Shown: piece after piece, positions 40,768-49,858 of the stretch
Layout: every line of letters starts with the position of its first letter
How positions within the stretch are numbered: the stretch's first letter is position 1
Assembly: GCA_965227745.1 (NCBI GenBank)
Contig: OZ245769.1
Coordinates: 5,084,001 to 5,148,000 of the forward strand
DNA length: 64,000 bases
Direction: 5' to 3'
Source of the DNA: GAS368 sp965227745
GTDB lineage: Bacteria; Verrucomicrobiota; Verrucomicrobiia; Opitutales; Opitutaceae
Program-made: the position numbers and the translations under genes
The notes under the pieces: model-generated
Seen by the model: only the letters and a program-made list of their open reading frames with translations
What the model was told of the DNA's origin: nothing
The model's database searches: none

Positions 40768-40803
40768 CCGCGTATTCCGGTTCAAGTCCGGACGGGGGCA
40801 CCA
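40728..40803 (+). tRNA. tRNA-Arg, anticodon CCT
   Basis: Cloverleaf by hand: acceptor GTCCCCG pairs with CGGGGGC (40793-40799), D arm GCTC/GAGC, anticodon stem GCGGT/ACCGC with loop TTCCTAA (anticodon CCT, 40762-40764), T arm TCCGG/CCGGA with loop TTCAAGT, discriminator A at 40800 and an encoded CCA (40801-40803). It reads AGG codons. Confidence 0.96.
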
Positions 40804-40958
40804 CTTCGGCCGTTCTCCTTCCGGTCGCGCCCGCAGCGCGCGAGTCGTGCCCCGCGTTTGACAGCGTCCGATACCCGGCTCTTCTTTCGCGTTTCACCGC
40901 TTCCCAATCTCGTGCCTATCCAGCATCCCTCGTCCCCGGGCGTCACCCAGGCCTTCGT

Positions 40959-42164
40959 ATGACCGAGCCCAAGACCTACTATTTCGACAGCAATGCCACC
41001 ACGAGCGTCGCCCCGGAAGTGGTGCAGGCGATGCTCCCCTTTTTGACCGAGCATTGGGGCAATCCCTCGAGCCCCTACCGCCTGGGCAAGCAACTCGTGC
41101 AGCCGATCGAGGCCGCGCGCGAGTCCGTCGCGGCGCTCATCGGCGCCGATTCCACGGAAGTCGTGTTCACGAGCTGCGGCACCGAGAGCATCAATACCGC
41201 GATCACGAGCTGCCTCTATGCGCAGCCCGCGAAGCGTCACATCGTCACCACCGCCGTCGAGCACTCCGCGACGAAAAATAGCTGCGCCGCCCTCGAGGCG
41301 CGGGGCTACGAGGTCACCTATCTTCCGGTGAACCGCGATGGCTCGCTCGACCTCGCGCTCTTCGAGCAATCCCTGCGGCCCGACACCGCGGTGGTCTCGA
41401 TCATGTGGGCCAACAACGAGACCGGCGTCCTGTTTCCCATTGCGCAGCTCGCCGCCCTCTGCCGCCAGCGCGGGATTTTCATCCACACCGATGCCGTGCA
41501 GGTGCCGGGCAAACTGAAGCTCGATGTCAATGAGCTCGGCGTCGACCTCCTCTCGCTGTCCGCCCACAAGCTCCACGGGCCCAAGGGCGTCGGCCTCCTC
41601 TACGTGCGCAAGGGCACGCCGTTCCAGGCGTTGATCGTCGGCGGCCACCAGGAGGAGGGTCGCCGCGGCGGCACCGAAAATGTCCCGTACATCGTCGCCT
41701 TCGGCCGCGCCGCCGAGCTGGCCCGCGCCGCCACGGCGGACGCGCAGCGGAAACTCGCCGCCCTTCGCGACGCCCTCGAAACCGAAATCTTCGCCAAGAT
41801 CCCGCACACCGCGCGCAACGGTGCCAAGGAGCCCCGCCTGCCCAATACCACGAGCATCGCCTTCGCCGGCGTGGAGGCGGAAGCCCTCCTCATGATGCTC
41901 GATCAGCTCAATATCTGCGCCTCCAGCGGCTCGGCCTGCACCACCGGCTCCGTGGCCCCCTCGCATGTCTTGACCGCGATGGGCCTGAGCGCGGTCGAGG
42001 CACGCAGCACGATCCGCTTCAGCCTCGATTACGAGACGACGCCCGCGGACATCGCCTACCTCATGAGCCATCTGCCCCGGGTCGTCGCCGAGCTCCGCGC
42101 CGCCGCGTCCCCGCGGGCGCTCGCGCGCTCCCTCCCGCCCAAACTCGTCGCTCAGGCGGTGTGA
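40959..42164 (+). CDS. Cysteine desulfurase (NifS/IscS family)
   Basis: A 401-residue PLP enzyme: YYFDSNATTSVAPEVVQAML, GTESINTAI, VEHSATKNSC, MWANNETGVL, HTDAVQVPGKL, the PLP lysine in SAHKLHGPKGVG, RRGGTENV and the catalytic cysteine in SSGSACTTGSVAPSHVL. It takes sulfur from cysteine as a persulfide for iron-sulfur clusters or thio-cofactors. The stop overlaps the GTG start of the next gene (GTGTGA), so it is made together with the adenylate-forming enzyme. No scaffold gene (IscU or NifU) is adjacent. Confidence 0.93.
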   Translation: MTEPKTYYFDSNATTSVAPEVVQAMLPFLTEHWGNPSSPYRLGKQLVQPIEAARESVAALIGADSTEVVFTSCGTESINTAITSCLYAQPAKRHIVTTAVEHSATKNSCAALEARGYEVTYLPVNRDGSLDLALFEQSLRPDTAVVSIMWANNETGVLFPIAQLAALCRQRGIFIHTDAVQVPGKLKLDVNELGVDLLSLSAHKLHGPKGVGLLYVRKGTPFQALIVGGHQEEGRRGGTENVPYIVAFGRAAELARAATADAQRKLAALRDALETEIFAKIPHTARNGAKEPRLPNTTSIAFAGVEAEALLMMLDQLNICASSGSACTTGSVAPSHVLTAMGLSAVEARSTIRFSLDYETTPADIAYLMSHLPRVVAELRAAASPRALARSLPPKLVAQAV

Positions 42165-43441
42165 TCAAAATCGAAGCCTTTTCCCTCGTGAGAAAAATCG
42201 ACGCTCCCGCCGCTGCCGCGCAAAGCCCCGACGAAGTCCTCCGCGCCTATGTGCGCGAGGTGCCGCTCTACCGCTCGGCGGTGAAGCCCGGCGCCCACGC
42301 CACGGCCTCGGCCCTGCTCGCCGCGCTCCCATTCATCACGAAGCAGGAGATCAAAAAAGATTTCCCGCAGAATTTCCTCCGCGATGGCCAGTCGCTCGAC
42401 GACCTCGTCGCGAAAAAACTCGTCGAGGTCGAGCACACCGCCGGCACCACCGATAATCGCGCCGACCTCCTCCTCGAGTACGGCTGGTGGGCCCGCCAGG
42501 AAGCCTGGGCCTTGTCCCTCAATGCCCACATCGCGCAGGTCCTCGCGGAAAATCCCGGCGCCCACCGCGTCACGATCTCTTCGCCCGCGTGCAATGGCGA
42601 CATCACGTACAATGGCACGCCCTCCGCGAAACGCCGCACCTTGGGCAAGACCCGCGTGTTGAGCCTGTCGCGCTTTCCCTTCCTCCTCAGCACCCGCGAC
42701 CTCGACCAGATGGTCGAAGAGGCCCTCGAGTGGGACCCGATCTTTTTCGACACCGATCCCGTCTACGCCGCCGTCTTCGCCCTCCACTGCGAGCGCCGGA
42801 AAGTTAAGTTCCCCCGGCTCAAGTTCATCATCACGAGCTACGAGTACACGAGCGTCCTGCATAAACGCATCCTCGAGCGCGTCTTCGGGGTGCCGGTTTA
42901 TAATCTCTACGGCTCCACCGAGACCGGCCACCTCCTCATGGAGCGAGGCGATGGTCTGATGGTCGCCAGCCCCCAGGTCGCGCACCTCGCCGTCATCAAT
43001 CAGGACGCTCGCGGCATCGGCGAGCTCGTCGTCTCGACCCTGAGCAACGACTATATGCCGCTGCTCAATTACCGCATCGGCGACCTCGTCGAGCCCCGCG
43101 CCCTCCCCGGCGAAGCTGGCCTCAGCTACCTTCTCCACGGCCGCGCCCCCGATACGCTCAAAGCTCCCGACGGCCGCCGCATCACGACGCGCGATGTCGA
43201 CCAATGCTTCCTCGGCGCGGAGGGCCTCCTGCACTACCGCCTCCACGAAACCACCCCCGGTAATTTCGTGCTCAACTACCTCCCCGAGAGCGACCGCGAT
43301 CCCCAAGCCGCGCTCGCGGCGGTGCTGCCCAAGCTCACCCAACTGGTCCAGCCCCCCCAGCCGATCACCACTCAACGGGTAAAATTCCTCCTCCCCGAAG
43401 GCTCGGGCAAGTTCGTGTTCAACTACCCCTTCGTGGCGTAA
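42161..43441 (+). CDS. Adenylate-forming enzyme, PaaK/CapK-like
   Basis: A 426-residue protein related to phenylacetate-CoA ligase: VEHTAGTTDNRADLLLEYGWW (phosphate-binding loop, weaker than usual), YNLYGSTETGHLLM (A5 motif), NYRIGDLVEPRALPG (A7) and RRITTRDVDQCF. It activates a carboxylate with ATP; the substrate is unknown. Coupling to the cysteine desulfurase suggests that the adenylate receives sulfur, as in thiocarboxylate or thioamide formation, but this is inference. Start GTG at 42161. Confidence 0.78.
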   Translation: MIKIEAFSLVRKIDAPAAAAQSPDEVLRAYVREVPLYRSAVKPGAHATASALLAALPFITKQEIKKDFPQNFLRDGQSLDDLVAKKLVEVEHTAGTTDNRADLLLEYGWWARQEAWALSLNAHIAQVLAENPGAHRVTISSPACNGDITYNGTPSAKRRTLGKTRVLSLSRFPFLLSTRDLDQMVEEALEWDPIFFDTDPVYAAVFALHCERRKVKFPRLKFIITSYEYTSVLHKRILERVFGVPVYNLYGSTETGHLLMERGDGLMVASPQVAHLAVINQDARGIGELVVSTLSNDYMPLLNYRIGDLVEPRALPGEAGLSYLLHGRAPDTLKAPDGRRITTRDVDQCFLGAEGLLHYRLHETTPGNFVLNYLPESDRDPQAALAAVLPKLTQLVQPPQPITTQRVKFLLPEGSGKFVFNYPFVA

Positions 43442-43445
43442 AAGC

Positions 43446-43470
43446 CCGCGCGGAATCGTCCTCCGCGCGG
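43446..43470 (+). terminator. GC-rich hairpin after the desulfurase operon
   Basis: CCGCGCGGA (43446-43454) pairs perfectly with TCCGCGCGG (43462-43470). No T-run follows, so termination is only possible. It lies 5 bp after the stop of the adenylate-forming enzyme gene. Confidence 0.45.
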
Positions 43471-43660
43471 CGGACTCTCCACCCCAAATATCGGCGTAGA
43501 GGTCGCCTCATTTCCGGGCCTCCACCCGGAGCGACGCCGCCTTGAGTTCCCAGCCGCGCCAGCGCGAGCGGGTGGGGGAGAGTGGGAGCTCCCGTCCAAA
43601 AATCGACCGACATTGGCAGACAAGCCTGCCCCCAGCCCCCATCGCCCCACCTTCGCTCCG

Positions 43661-43693
43661 TCCTTCGCGCCTTAGCGTCTTTGCGCTTAACCT
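43661..43693. repeat. GCGCCTTAGCGTCTTTGCGC-type repeat word
   Basis: TCCTTCGCGCCTTAGCGTCT then TTGCGCTTAACC. This has the periodic form of the dispersed intergenic words at 19752 and 1233, in the opposite orientation. The gap 43471-43988 otherwise holds no gene. Confidence 0.5.
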
Positions 43694-43732
43694 CAGGACT
43701 CACCATCGCCGGACCCACGTCCAAGATGGAGC

Positions 43733-43773
43733 AGTATGACATTCTAAATCATACTAATTTGGTTTACATTGAA
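43733..43773 (+). promoter_or_regulatory. Candidate operator upstream of the TonB receptor
   Basis: AGTATGA-N9-TCATACT (43733-43755) is an inverted repeat. It runs into TACTAATTTGGTTTACATT (from 43752), which matches the sequence just before the Rrf2 gene in the pattern TACTAATYTRRTKTAYATT. It is 216-256 bp upstream of the receptor start and could bind the Rrf2 regulator encoded at 47435. The leader from here to 43988 has no recognisable riboswitch. Confidence 0.5.
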
Positions 43774-43988
43774 TCGGTGTGTGTTTCGTTCGCCCTTCTC
43801 CACGTTTTCCGCGTGGAGACGTAATTCGATCCGCGTCCAGCCGACCACGGCCGACCGGCGAGACGGAGAGCCCGACCTGATTTAGCTGTGGGATTCACCG
43901 GACGACCGGCCCTCCCGCTCCCTCGCCACCTTGCCTTCGCGCGGTCTCACGCCGCCGCGCCGGACCAAAAGAACCACTGCGGATCGTC

Positions 43989-46900
43989 ATGAATTCACAC
44001 CACACCTTCTCGCGCCTCAGCCCGACTCACGCGGCTGCGGCCCGACTCCTCCTCGTCTTCGGGCTCACCGGCTCGCTTGTTGCGCAGGGCACGCCGCCCG
44101 CCGCCGCCGATGAGGCCGTGAAGCTCGAGAGCTTCACCGTCACCGGCTCCAATATCCGCCGCACCGAGGCGGAAAAGACCCTCCCGGTCACCGTCTTCAC
44201 CACGGCCGACATCGAGGCCCGCGATGCCGCCACGCCCTCCGATCTCCTGATCGCGATTCCGCAGATCACCAATCTCCCCAACAACGAGACGAGCACCAAC
44301 GCCGTCGCCTCCCGCGGTGACAACGTCAACGTCTCCCTCCGCGGCCTCGGCGCCGGCACCACGCTCGTGTTGCTCAATGGCCGTCGCATGCCCGTGCATC
44401 CGTTCGAGACCGCGCGCGTCAATGTGAACACGCTGCCCACCTTCGGCGTGCAGCAGGTCGAGGTCCTCCGCGATGGCGCGTCGGCCATTTACGGCTCCGA
44501 TGCCGTGGCCGGCGTGGTCAACTATGTGACCCGCAAAGATCCCAATGGCGGCGAGGTCGCCCTGCGCTACGGCCAGACCGAGCACGGCGGCGGCACCGAT
44601 GTGCGCGGCAGCTTCGGCTTCGGCCGCACCTTCGCCCAGGAAAAGGGCAGCTTCATTTTCAACGTCACCGCCTACAACCGTGACCCGATTTTCCTCTCGC
44701 AGCGCGACTTCTCCCGCTCCGCCGACAAGACCGCCCTCGCGCGCCCGCCGTTCAATGTGGCCGGCAGCGCCTACGACGATCTCTCGACGACGACGATCTG
44801 GACGCAGTTCCGCCTCGGCGCCGGCATCACCTCGGGGGCGATCCGCTACTTCTACCCGCTCGATGGTAATCCCGCCAGCACGCCGTCGTTCACCACCGCC
44901 GCGCAGCCGCACAACCTCCTCGCGAATTACAATCAGTACATCACGGGCCAGCCGCGCAGCTCCCGCTTCAATGTCTACAATCGCGTCGAGTACAGCCTCA
45001 CCGGCAGCATCCGCGCCTTTGCCGAGGCCACCGGCTACTACGCCGAGTCGCGCACCAATCGTCAGCCCATGGCGCTCGCGTCGTCGGATGCCGTCGTGAC
45101 GCTCTCCGCCGACAATCCCTACAATCCCTTCGGCTCCCGTTTCTATAGCGCCACCGGCGCGGCCAATGCCGATGGCACCGCGCGCCTCACCGGCGCCCCG
45201 CAACCCATCACGATCGCCGCCGTGCTCTTCCCCGATGGCGGCGCGGAAAAGATCGTCACCTCCGATGCCTCGTATCGTCTGCTCACCGGCCTCAAGGGCC
45301 AACTCGGCCAGTCCTCGTGGAACTGGGAGACCGGCCTTGTCTACGGTGCCGTGCGCGCCACCGACAGCCTGACGAATTCCATTCGCGAATCCTTCCTGCA
45401 GAACGCCGCGCTGCGCACCGATGCCACCGCGTGGAATCCCTTTGGCTACACCTTCAAGGTCGCCAATGGCGCGGTCGTCGCCGATCGCCCGTACACGAAT
45501 CCCGATGCCGTGCGCGCCACGTACACGCGTCCGCTCAATCGTTTCGGCCACAGCTCCATCGCCAGCGCGGATGCCCGCGTCGGCGGAAATGTGTTCGAAC
45601 TCTGGGCTGGCGCCATCCCTGCCTCCTTCGGCGTCGAGTGGCGCCGCGAGTACAAGGAGGACACCAAGGAGCCCTTCGCCGGCACCAATCCCGCCGACTC
45701 CGGCCTCGATCCGAACAACAACGATTTCATCACCACGTCCGCTAAGCCCAACTACCACGCCTCGCGCACCATCCAGAGCGCGTACGCCGAGACGCTAGTC
45801 CCGCTCGCAGCCCCGCGCAATAATCTCCCCGGTCTCTACTCGCTCGAGCTGAACGCCTCCGCGCGCTACGAAAAATATTCCGACTTCGGTTCCACCACGA
45901 AGCCGAAGTACGGCGCGAGCTGGAAGCCCGTGCGCTCCGTCCTCTTGCGCGGCTCGATCAACGAGGGCTTCAGCGCGCCCGATCTCGCCACGCTCTACCA
46001 GCCCGCGAATTTCTCGAACTCCGCGCCTCCCGGTTCGCGCGACACCGTTCGCAATAACTACCTCACGAGCGCCGGCCTCCCCGCCGATAACCAAGTCCTC
46101 AATCGCACCTACAGCGTCGGCAATGAAAAGCTCCAGCCCGAGGAGTCCAAGGGCCGCAGCATCGGCCTCGCCGTCGATGTCCCGTGGGTCAAGGGCCTCT
46201 CCTTCACCGTCGACTACTGGCAGATCAAGCAGAACAACCTCGTCACCACCGTCAGCCGCGATGCCTCGCTCGATGCGCAGTTGCTCCTCGACTACACGCA
46301 AAAGGAACTCGCCGCCGGCAAATCCATCGAGTCCATCGCCGTCGGCTCCCGCACCGTGCCCGGAGACACCGCCGGCGGCTACGTCGGCGATCCCAATACG
46401 CTGCGCGCTCCCGTGACTGCCGCCGACCGCGCGGACTTCGCCAAGACCTGGGCCGTGCTCCCGCGCAGCCAGTGGGTCGCCGCCCTCGGCCAGTGGATCG
46501 GTGGCATCTCCAATTCCGTCAACGGCTCGGGCCGCAACTTCACGAGCGGCATCGACTACGGCATCGCCTACAGCCTCCCGAAGACGCGCTTCGGCCAGTT
46601 CCGCCTCTCGACGGATTGGTCCGAGTTTCTCGACAAGTACACCCAGACCTCGCCGACCGCCGCGATCAACGACTCCATCGTCGCGCTGAATACCGCGAAG
46701 TGGAAAGGCTCCGCCACGATCCAGTGGCGCCGCAACGGTTGGAACGCCTCGCTCAGCGGCGCGTACGTCGGCGCGACACGCACCGGCGCCACTACGACAA
46801 AGGCCGTGTACGATTCGCTGAATCAGCCCAGCTACATCCGCGTCGTCACTACCAACGGCTCCACCTCGTACGTGGAAATCGGCGACGATCAGGTGCAGCT

Positions 46901-47096
46901 CAACGGCGGTCTCGGCTACCGCTTCGATAACCAGGCCAACGCCTGGCTGCGCCGCTCCTCCGTCCGCCTCGGCATCAACAATCTCCTCGATACCAAGCCG
47001 ACGTTCAGCGCGGGTAACGAAGGCTACAGCGGCGGCACCGGCTCCAGCGTCTTCGTCGGCCGCGCCTATAGCCTCGAATTCCGCCGCTCGTTCTAA
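43989..47096 (+). CDS. TonB-dependent outer-membrane receptor
   Basis: A 1035-residue receptor with a signal peptide (LLLVFGLTGSLVAQG). The plug domain includes VTGSNIRRTEAEKTLPVTVFT, VSLRGLGAGTTLVLLNGRRM and VQQVEVLRDGASAIYGSDAVAGVVNYVTR. A long beta-barrel ends FVGRAYSLEFRRSF with a C-terminal phenylalanine. It imports a bulky nutrient using TonB energy. Its place before the Rrf2, porin and sulfate transport genes suggests a sulfur-containing substrate; that is inference from context only. Confidence 0.93.
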   Translation: MNSHHTFSRLSPTHAAAARLLLVFGLTGSLVAQGTPPAAADEAVKLESFTVTGSNIRRTEAEKTLPVTVFTTADIEARDAATPSDLLIAIPQITNLPNNETSTNAVASRGDNVNVSLRGLGAGTTLVLLNGRRMPVHPFETARVNVNTLPTFGVQQVEVLRDGASAIYGSDAVAGVVNYVTRKDPNGGEVALRYGQTEHGGGTDVRGSFGFGRTFAQEKGSFIFNVTAYNRDPIFLSQRDFSRSADKTALARPPFNVAGSAYDDLSTTTIWTQFRLGAGITSGAIRYFYPLDGNPASTPSFTTAAQPHNLLANYNQYITGQPRSSRFNVYNRVEYSLTGSIRAFAEATGYYAESRTNRQPMALASSDAVVTLSADNPYNPFGSRFYSATGAANADGTARLTGAPQPITIAAVLFPDGGAEKIVTSDASYRLLTGLKGQLGQSSWNWETGLVYGAVRATDSLTNSIRESFLQNAALRTDATAWNPFGYTFKVANGAVVADRPYTNPDAVRATYTRPLNRFGHSSIASADARVGGNVFELWAGAIPASFGVEWRREYKEDTKEPFAGTNPADSGLDPNNNDFITTSAKPNYHASRTIQSAYAETLVPLAAPRNNLPGLYSLELNASARYEKYSDFGSTTKPKYGASWKPVRSVLLRGSINEGFSAPDLATLYQPANFSNSAPPGSRDTVRNNYLTSAGLPADNQVLNRTYSVGNEKLQPEESKGRSIGLAVDVPWVKGLSFTVDYWQIKQNNLVTTVSRDASLDAQLLLDYTQKELAAGKSIESIAVGSRTVPGDTAGGYVGDPNTLRAPVTAADRADFAKTWAVLPRSQWVAALGQWIGGISNSVNGSGRNFTSGIDYGIAYSLPKTRFGQFRLSTDWSEFLDKYTQTSPTAAINDSIVALNTAKWKGSATIQWRRNGWNASLSGAYVGATRTGATTTKAVYDSLNQPSYIRVVTTNGSTSYVEIGDDQVQLNGGLGYRFDNQANAWLRRSSVRLGINNLLDTKPTFSAGNEGYSGGTGSSVFVGRAYSLEFRRSF

Positions 47097-47391
47097 GCCG
47101 CACGCTTCTTCCGCCACGCCTCGGCTTTCAGGATACACTCTGGGTTTAGTCGAGGCGGGTGGAGGCACCGTCTGCCCGGTTGGAAGAGAGGACGGTGCGA
47201 ATCTCAGGTGGCGTCGCTATTCTTGACTGATTTAGTAATGTTTGAGCGCCGTTTCTCGACGCCGGGATTGAGTCCGGCAGAAGGGAATAGTGCGCAGACA
47301 ATGACGTAAATGTCTAATTTATAGAGATAAGCGTCTTTAGTCTGGGCCAAAAACGCCCCTGTGTCATAGCTAAAAAAGATCGGAAACAGGC

Positions 47392-47427
47392 TTGATTTAA
47401 TTCCTACTAATCTAATGTATATTCGAA
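47392..47427 (+). promoter_or_regulatory. Candidate promoter/operator of the sulfur-type rrf2 gene
   Basis: TTGATT (47392-47397) could be a -35. TACTAATCTAATGTATATT (47405-47423) matches the motif upstream of the TonB receptor and overlaps the likely -10 (TAATGT or ATGTAT). It is only 12 bp before the ATG, so a bound regulator would block transcription. The rest of the 338-bp gap 47097-47434 holds no gene. Confidence 0.5.
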
Positions 47428-47434
47428 CTCACCG

Positions 47435-48037
47435 ATGAAGCTCTCGAAAAAAGGCGAATACGCGCTCCGTTCCCTGATCAACCTTGGCATTGCCGCCGAG
47501 GTAAAGCGTTCGCTGGTCCAAGTCTCCGAGCTGGCCGAGAACGAGCAGCTTCCGATCAAGTTTCTGGAGCAGATCATGCAGGCCCTCAAAGAGGCCGGTT
47601 TCGTGGAAAGCGTGCGCGGCAAGTTTGGCGGTTACCGCCTCGCCAAGCCCGCCGGCAAGATCACGATCGGTGAAGTCGTCCGCCTCATCGATGGTCCGCT
47701 TGCTCCCATCGGCTGCGTCAGCCAGACGGCGTACGAAAAGTGTACGTGCCCCGACGAGGTGCACTGCGGCCTCCGGATGCTCATGCTCGATGTGCGCAAC
47801 GCCATCGCCGGCATCCTCGACCGCTACACGCTCGCCGATGTGGTCGAGGTCACTCTGCGCAAGCTCCGCCGCGACAATGTGCCCTTGCCCTTTTCCGCCG
47901 AGGCTGACGCCGCCCTGACGTCGCCTGTTCGCGTTCCTGCCCGCCAAGCCCTCAAAGCCGCCCGCCGCGCTGGCGGTGCCCGCCTCGATGAAACCGAAGG
48001 AGTCCTCCATCAGCTCCTCGGCGATTACACGATCTAA
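47435..48037 (+). CDS. Rrf2-family regulator with cysteine cluster
   Basis: A 200-residue regulator. The winged helix is KKGEYALRSLINLGIA, LPIKFLEQIMQALKEAGFVESVRGKFGGYRLAKP. Cysteines 94, 103, 105 and 111 (GCVSQTAYEKCTCPDEVHCGLRM) lie where IscR-type proteins bind an iron-sulfur cluster. A 40-residue C-terminal extension (LKAARRAGGARLDETEGVLHQLLG) is extra. By position it is the likely regulator of the sulfate uptake genes downstream and the TonB receptor upstream, sensing cysteine or cluster status. Confidence 0.9.
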   Translation: MKLSKKGEYALRSLINLGIAAEVKRSLVQVSELAENEQLPIKFLEQIMQALKEAGFVESVRGKFGGYRLAKPAGKITIGEVVRLIDGPLAPIGCVSQTAYEKCTCPDEVHCGLRMLMLDVRNAIAGILDRYTLADVVEVTLRKLRRDNVPLPFSAEADAALTSPVRVPARQALKAARRAGGARLDETEGVLHQLLGDYTI

Positions 48038-48060
48038 CCCTTTCAGTCCCTCCGTCTCCC

Positions 48061-48279
48061 ATGTCTGCCCTCACCGGTTCTACGTCCAATTCCTCCGCCG
48101 CCTCAGCCGCGACGTCCGCCCATCCCGACTGGATCGCGCTCGTGCGCGAAAAAGTCGAGGGCCTCCGTTTCGGCGTCGTGCAGCTCACCGTCCACGACGG
48201 TCGCGTCACGCAGATCGAGCGCACCGAGAAAACCCGGCTGCCCAGCAGCCGCGACACGCAGAGCACCGAGCGCGAATAA
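48061..48279 (+). CDS. DUF2292 (YezD-like) small protein
   Basis: A 72-residue protein. Its core, WIALVREKVEGLRFGVVQLTVHDGRVTQIERTEKTRL, is the complete DUF2292 domain, found in small proteins encoded beside sulfur assimilation genes in several phyla. The N-terminus is a Ser/Ala-rich tail. It starts 23 bp after the Rrf2 stop and is probably in the same operon. Function unknown. Confidence 0.88.
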   Translation: MSALTGSTSNSSAASAATSAHPDWIALVREKVEGLRFGVVQLTVHDGRVTQIERTEKTRLPSSRDTQSTERE

Positions 48280-48433
48280 TCGCGCGCTCGTCCGCCTCTT
48301 TTTCCTTTCCCGCCTACCGGCCACCCACCGGCGGCATCCCTGACCCACTGCCACTGCATTCCTGCCCGTCGACGTTCCTGACCCGCACCTCCGGGAAGAC
48401 CCGCGTCACATCCAAACCCACCGTCACGCTCCC

Positions 48434-49810
48434 ATGAGGACCTTCACCCGACTCAGCTCCGCGCTTCTCGCCGCGGCCGTATTCACTTCGGCGTCGTTCG
48501 CCGCCGACAGTGCCGATCTCGCCGCCCTGCGCGCGCAAGTCCAGGCGCTCGAGCAGCAGATCAAGATCATCTCCCGCCAGATCGAGATCAAGGACGAGGC
48601 CGCCGCCGCCGCTGCGCCCACGACCCCCAAGATCACCGTCAACGACAAGGGCTTCACGCTCGCGTCCGCCGATGGCGCCAACTCCATCCGGCTCCGCGGT
48701 CTCGCGCAGCTCGATAACCGTCTCTTCTTCGACGACGGCGGCGGCATCCAGAATAACGCTTTCATCCTTCGCCGCGCGCGCATCATCACCGAGGGCCAGC
48801 TCGCCAAGAACTACGGCTTCCAGTTCGTCACCGAATTCGGTGGCAGCGCCGTCAGCATCCTCGACGCCAATTTCACGGTCGCGCTGAACAGCGGGCTCAC
48901 CTTCAAGTTCGGCAAGTTCAAGTCGCCCGTCGGCTACGAGCTGCTCCAGTCCGATGCGTGGACGTTCTTCAACGAGCGTTCGCTCGTCACCAATCTCGTC
49001 CCGAATCGCGATCTCGGCGTGCAGGCCTCGGGTGAGGTCTTCGGCGGCACGGTCAACTACGCGGTCGGCGTCTTCGGCGGTCTCGCCGATGGCGGCAGCA
49101 CCACGAATGCGGATTTCGACAATGAAAAGGAAGTCGTCGGCCGCGTCTTCGCTTCGCCGTTTAAAAACGATGCGGGCTCGGTCGTGCAGGGCCTCTCGTT
49201 CGGCGTCTCCGGCAGCTCGGGCCGCGCCAAGACGACCGCCGGCCGCACCGGCGGTTACCGCACCGATGGTCAGCAGACGTTCTTCGCCTACAGCGCCAAC
49301 ACCATTGCCGACGGCCAGAACTGGCGTCTCTCCCCGCAGGCGGATTTCCGCCTCGGCTCCCTCGGCCTCCTCGGCGAGTACGTGATCTCGACGGTCAATG
49401 TCCGCCCCAGTGCCACCGGCGCGAAGACCGAGCTGCAGAACAAAGCCTGGCAGTTGGCCGCCGGCTACGTGCTCACCGGTGAAGATTCCTCGTACAACGG
49501 CGTCGCACCGCGCGCCGATTTCAATCTCGCCGCCGGCACCTGGGGCGCCTTCGAAGTCGTCGGCCGCTACGCCGACCTGAAGATCGACAGCGCCGCCTTC
49601 CCGCTCTTCGCCTCCGCCGCCAGCAACGCGAGTGAGGCCAAGTCCATCGGCCTCGGTCTCAACTGGTATCTCAGCAAGGCCGTCCTCTTCAAGATCGACG
49701 GCTACCAAACCAAGTTCGAATTCGCGCCCGGCGCTCCCGCCGTGCCCACCACGCAAATTCTCCGCCAGGACGAAAAAGCGTTCATCACCCGTTTCCAACT
49801 CTCGTTCTAA
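48434..49810 (+). CDS. Phosphate-selective-porin-like outer-membrane porin
   Basis: A 458-residue protein: signal peptide (LLAAAVFTSASFAA), an N-terminal coiled coil (DLAALRAQVQALEQQIKIISRQIEIKDE), then a porin barrel of the OprO/OprP type (IRLRGLAQLDNRLFFDD, FILRRARIITEGQLAKNYGFQFVTEFGG, LTFKFGKFKSPVGYELLQSD) ending in phenylalanine (FITRFQLSF). Such porins favour oxyanions. In this operon it probably admits sulfate or sulfonates to the periplasm, feeding the two binding proteins that follow. Confidence 0.88.
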   Translation: MRTFTRLSSALLAAAVFTSASFAADSADLAALRAQVQALEQQIKIISRQIEIKDEAAAAAAPTTPKITVNDKGFTLASADGANSIRLRGLAQLDNRLFFDDGGGIQNNAFILRRARIITEGQLAKNYGFQFVTEFGGSAVSILDANFTVALNSGLTFKFGKFKSPVGYELLQSDAWTFFNERSLVTNLVPNRDLGVQASGEVFGGTVNYAVGVFGGLADGGSTTNADFDNEKEVVGRVFASPFKNDAGSVVQGLSFGVSGSSGRAKTTAGRTGGYRTDGQQTFFAYSANTIADGQNWRLSPQADFRLGSLGLLGEYVISTVNVRPSATGAKTELQNKAWQLAAGYVLTGEDSSYNGVAPRADFNLAAGTWGAFEVVGRYADLKIDSAAFPLFASAASNASEAKSIGLGLNWYLSKAVLFKIDGYQTKFEFAPGAPAVPTTQILRQDEKAFITRFQLSF

Positions 49811-49858
49811 ATGGCGCGTTTCCCCCTCCCGATCTCATTCCTCCCTTCCGTTTCCTTT

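Noticed and set aside
43790..43988. Cobalamin riboswitch before the TonB receptor
   Set aside because: No B12-box or GGGAA-type core could be found; the stretch only has scattered GACCGGCG-type stems.
43995..47168. Two long minus-strand frames under the TonB receptor
   Set aside because: Antisense to a complete receptor with signal peptide, plug and barrel; translations lack domains.
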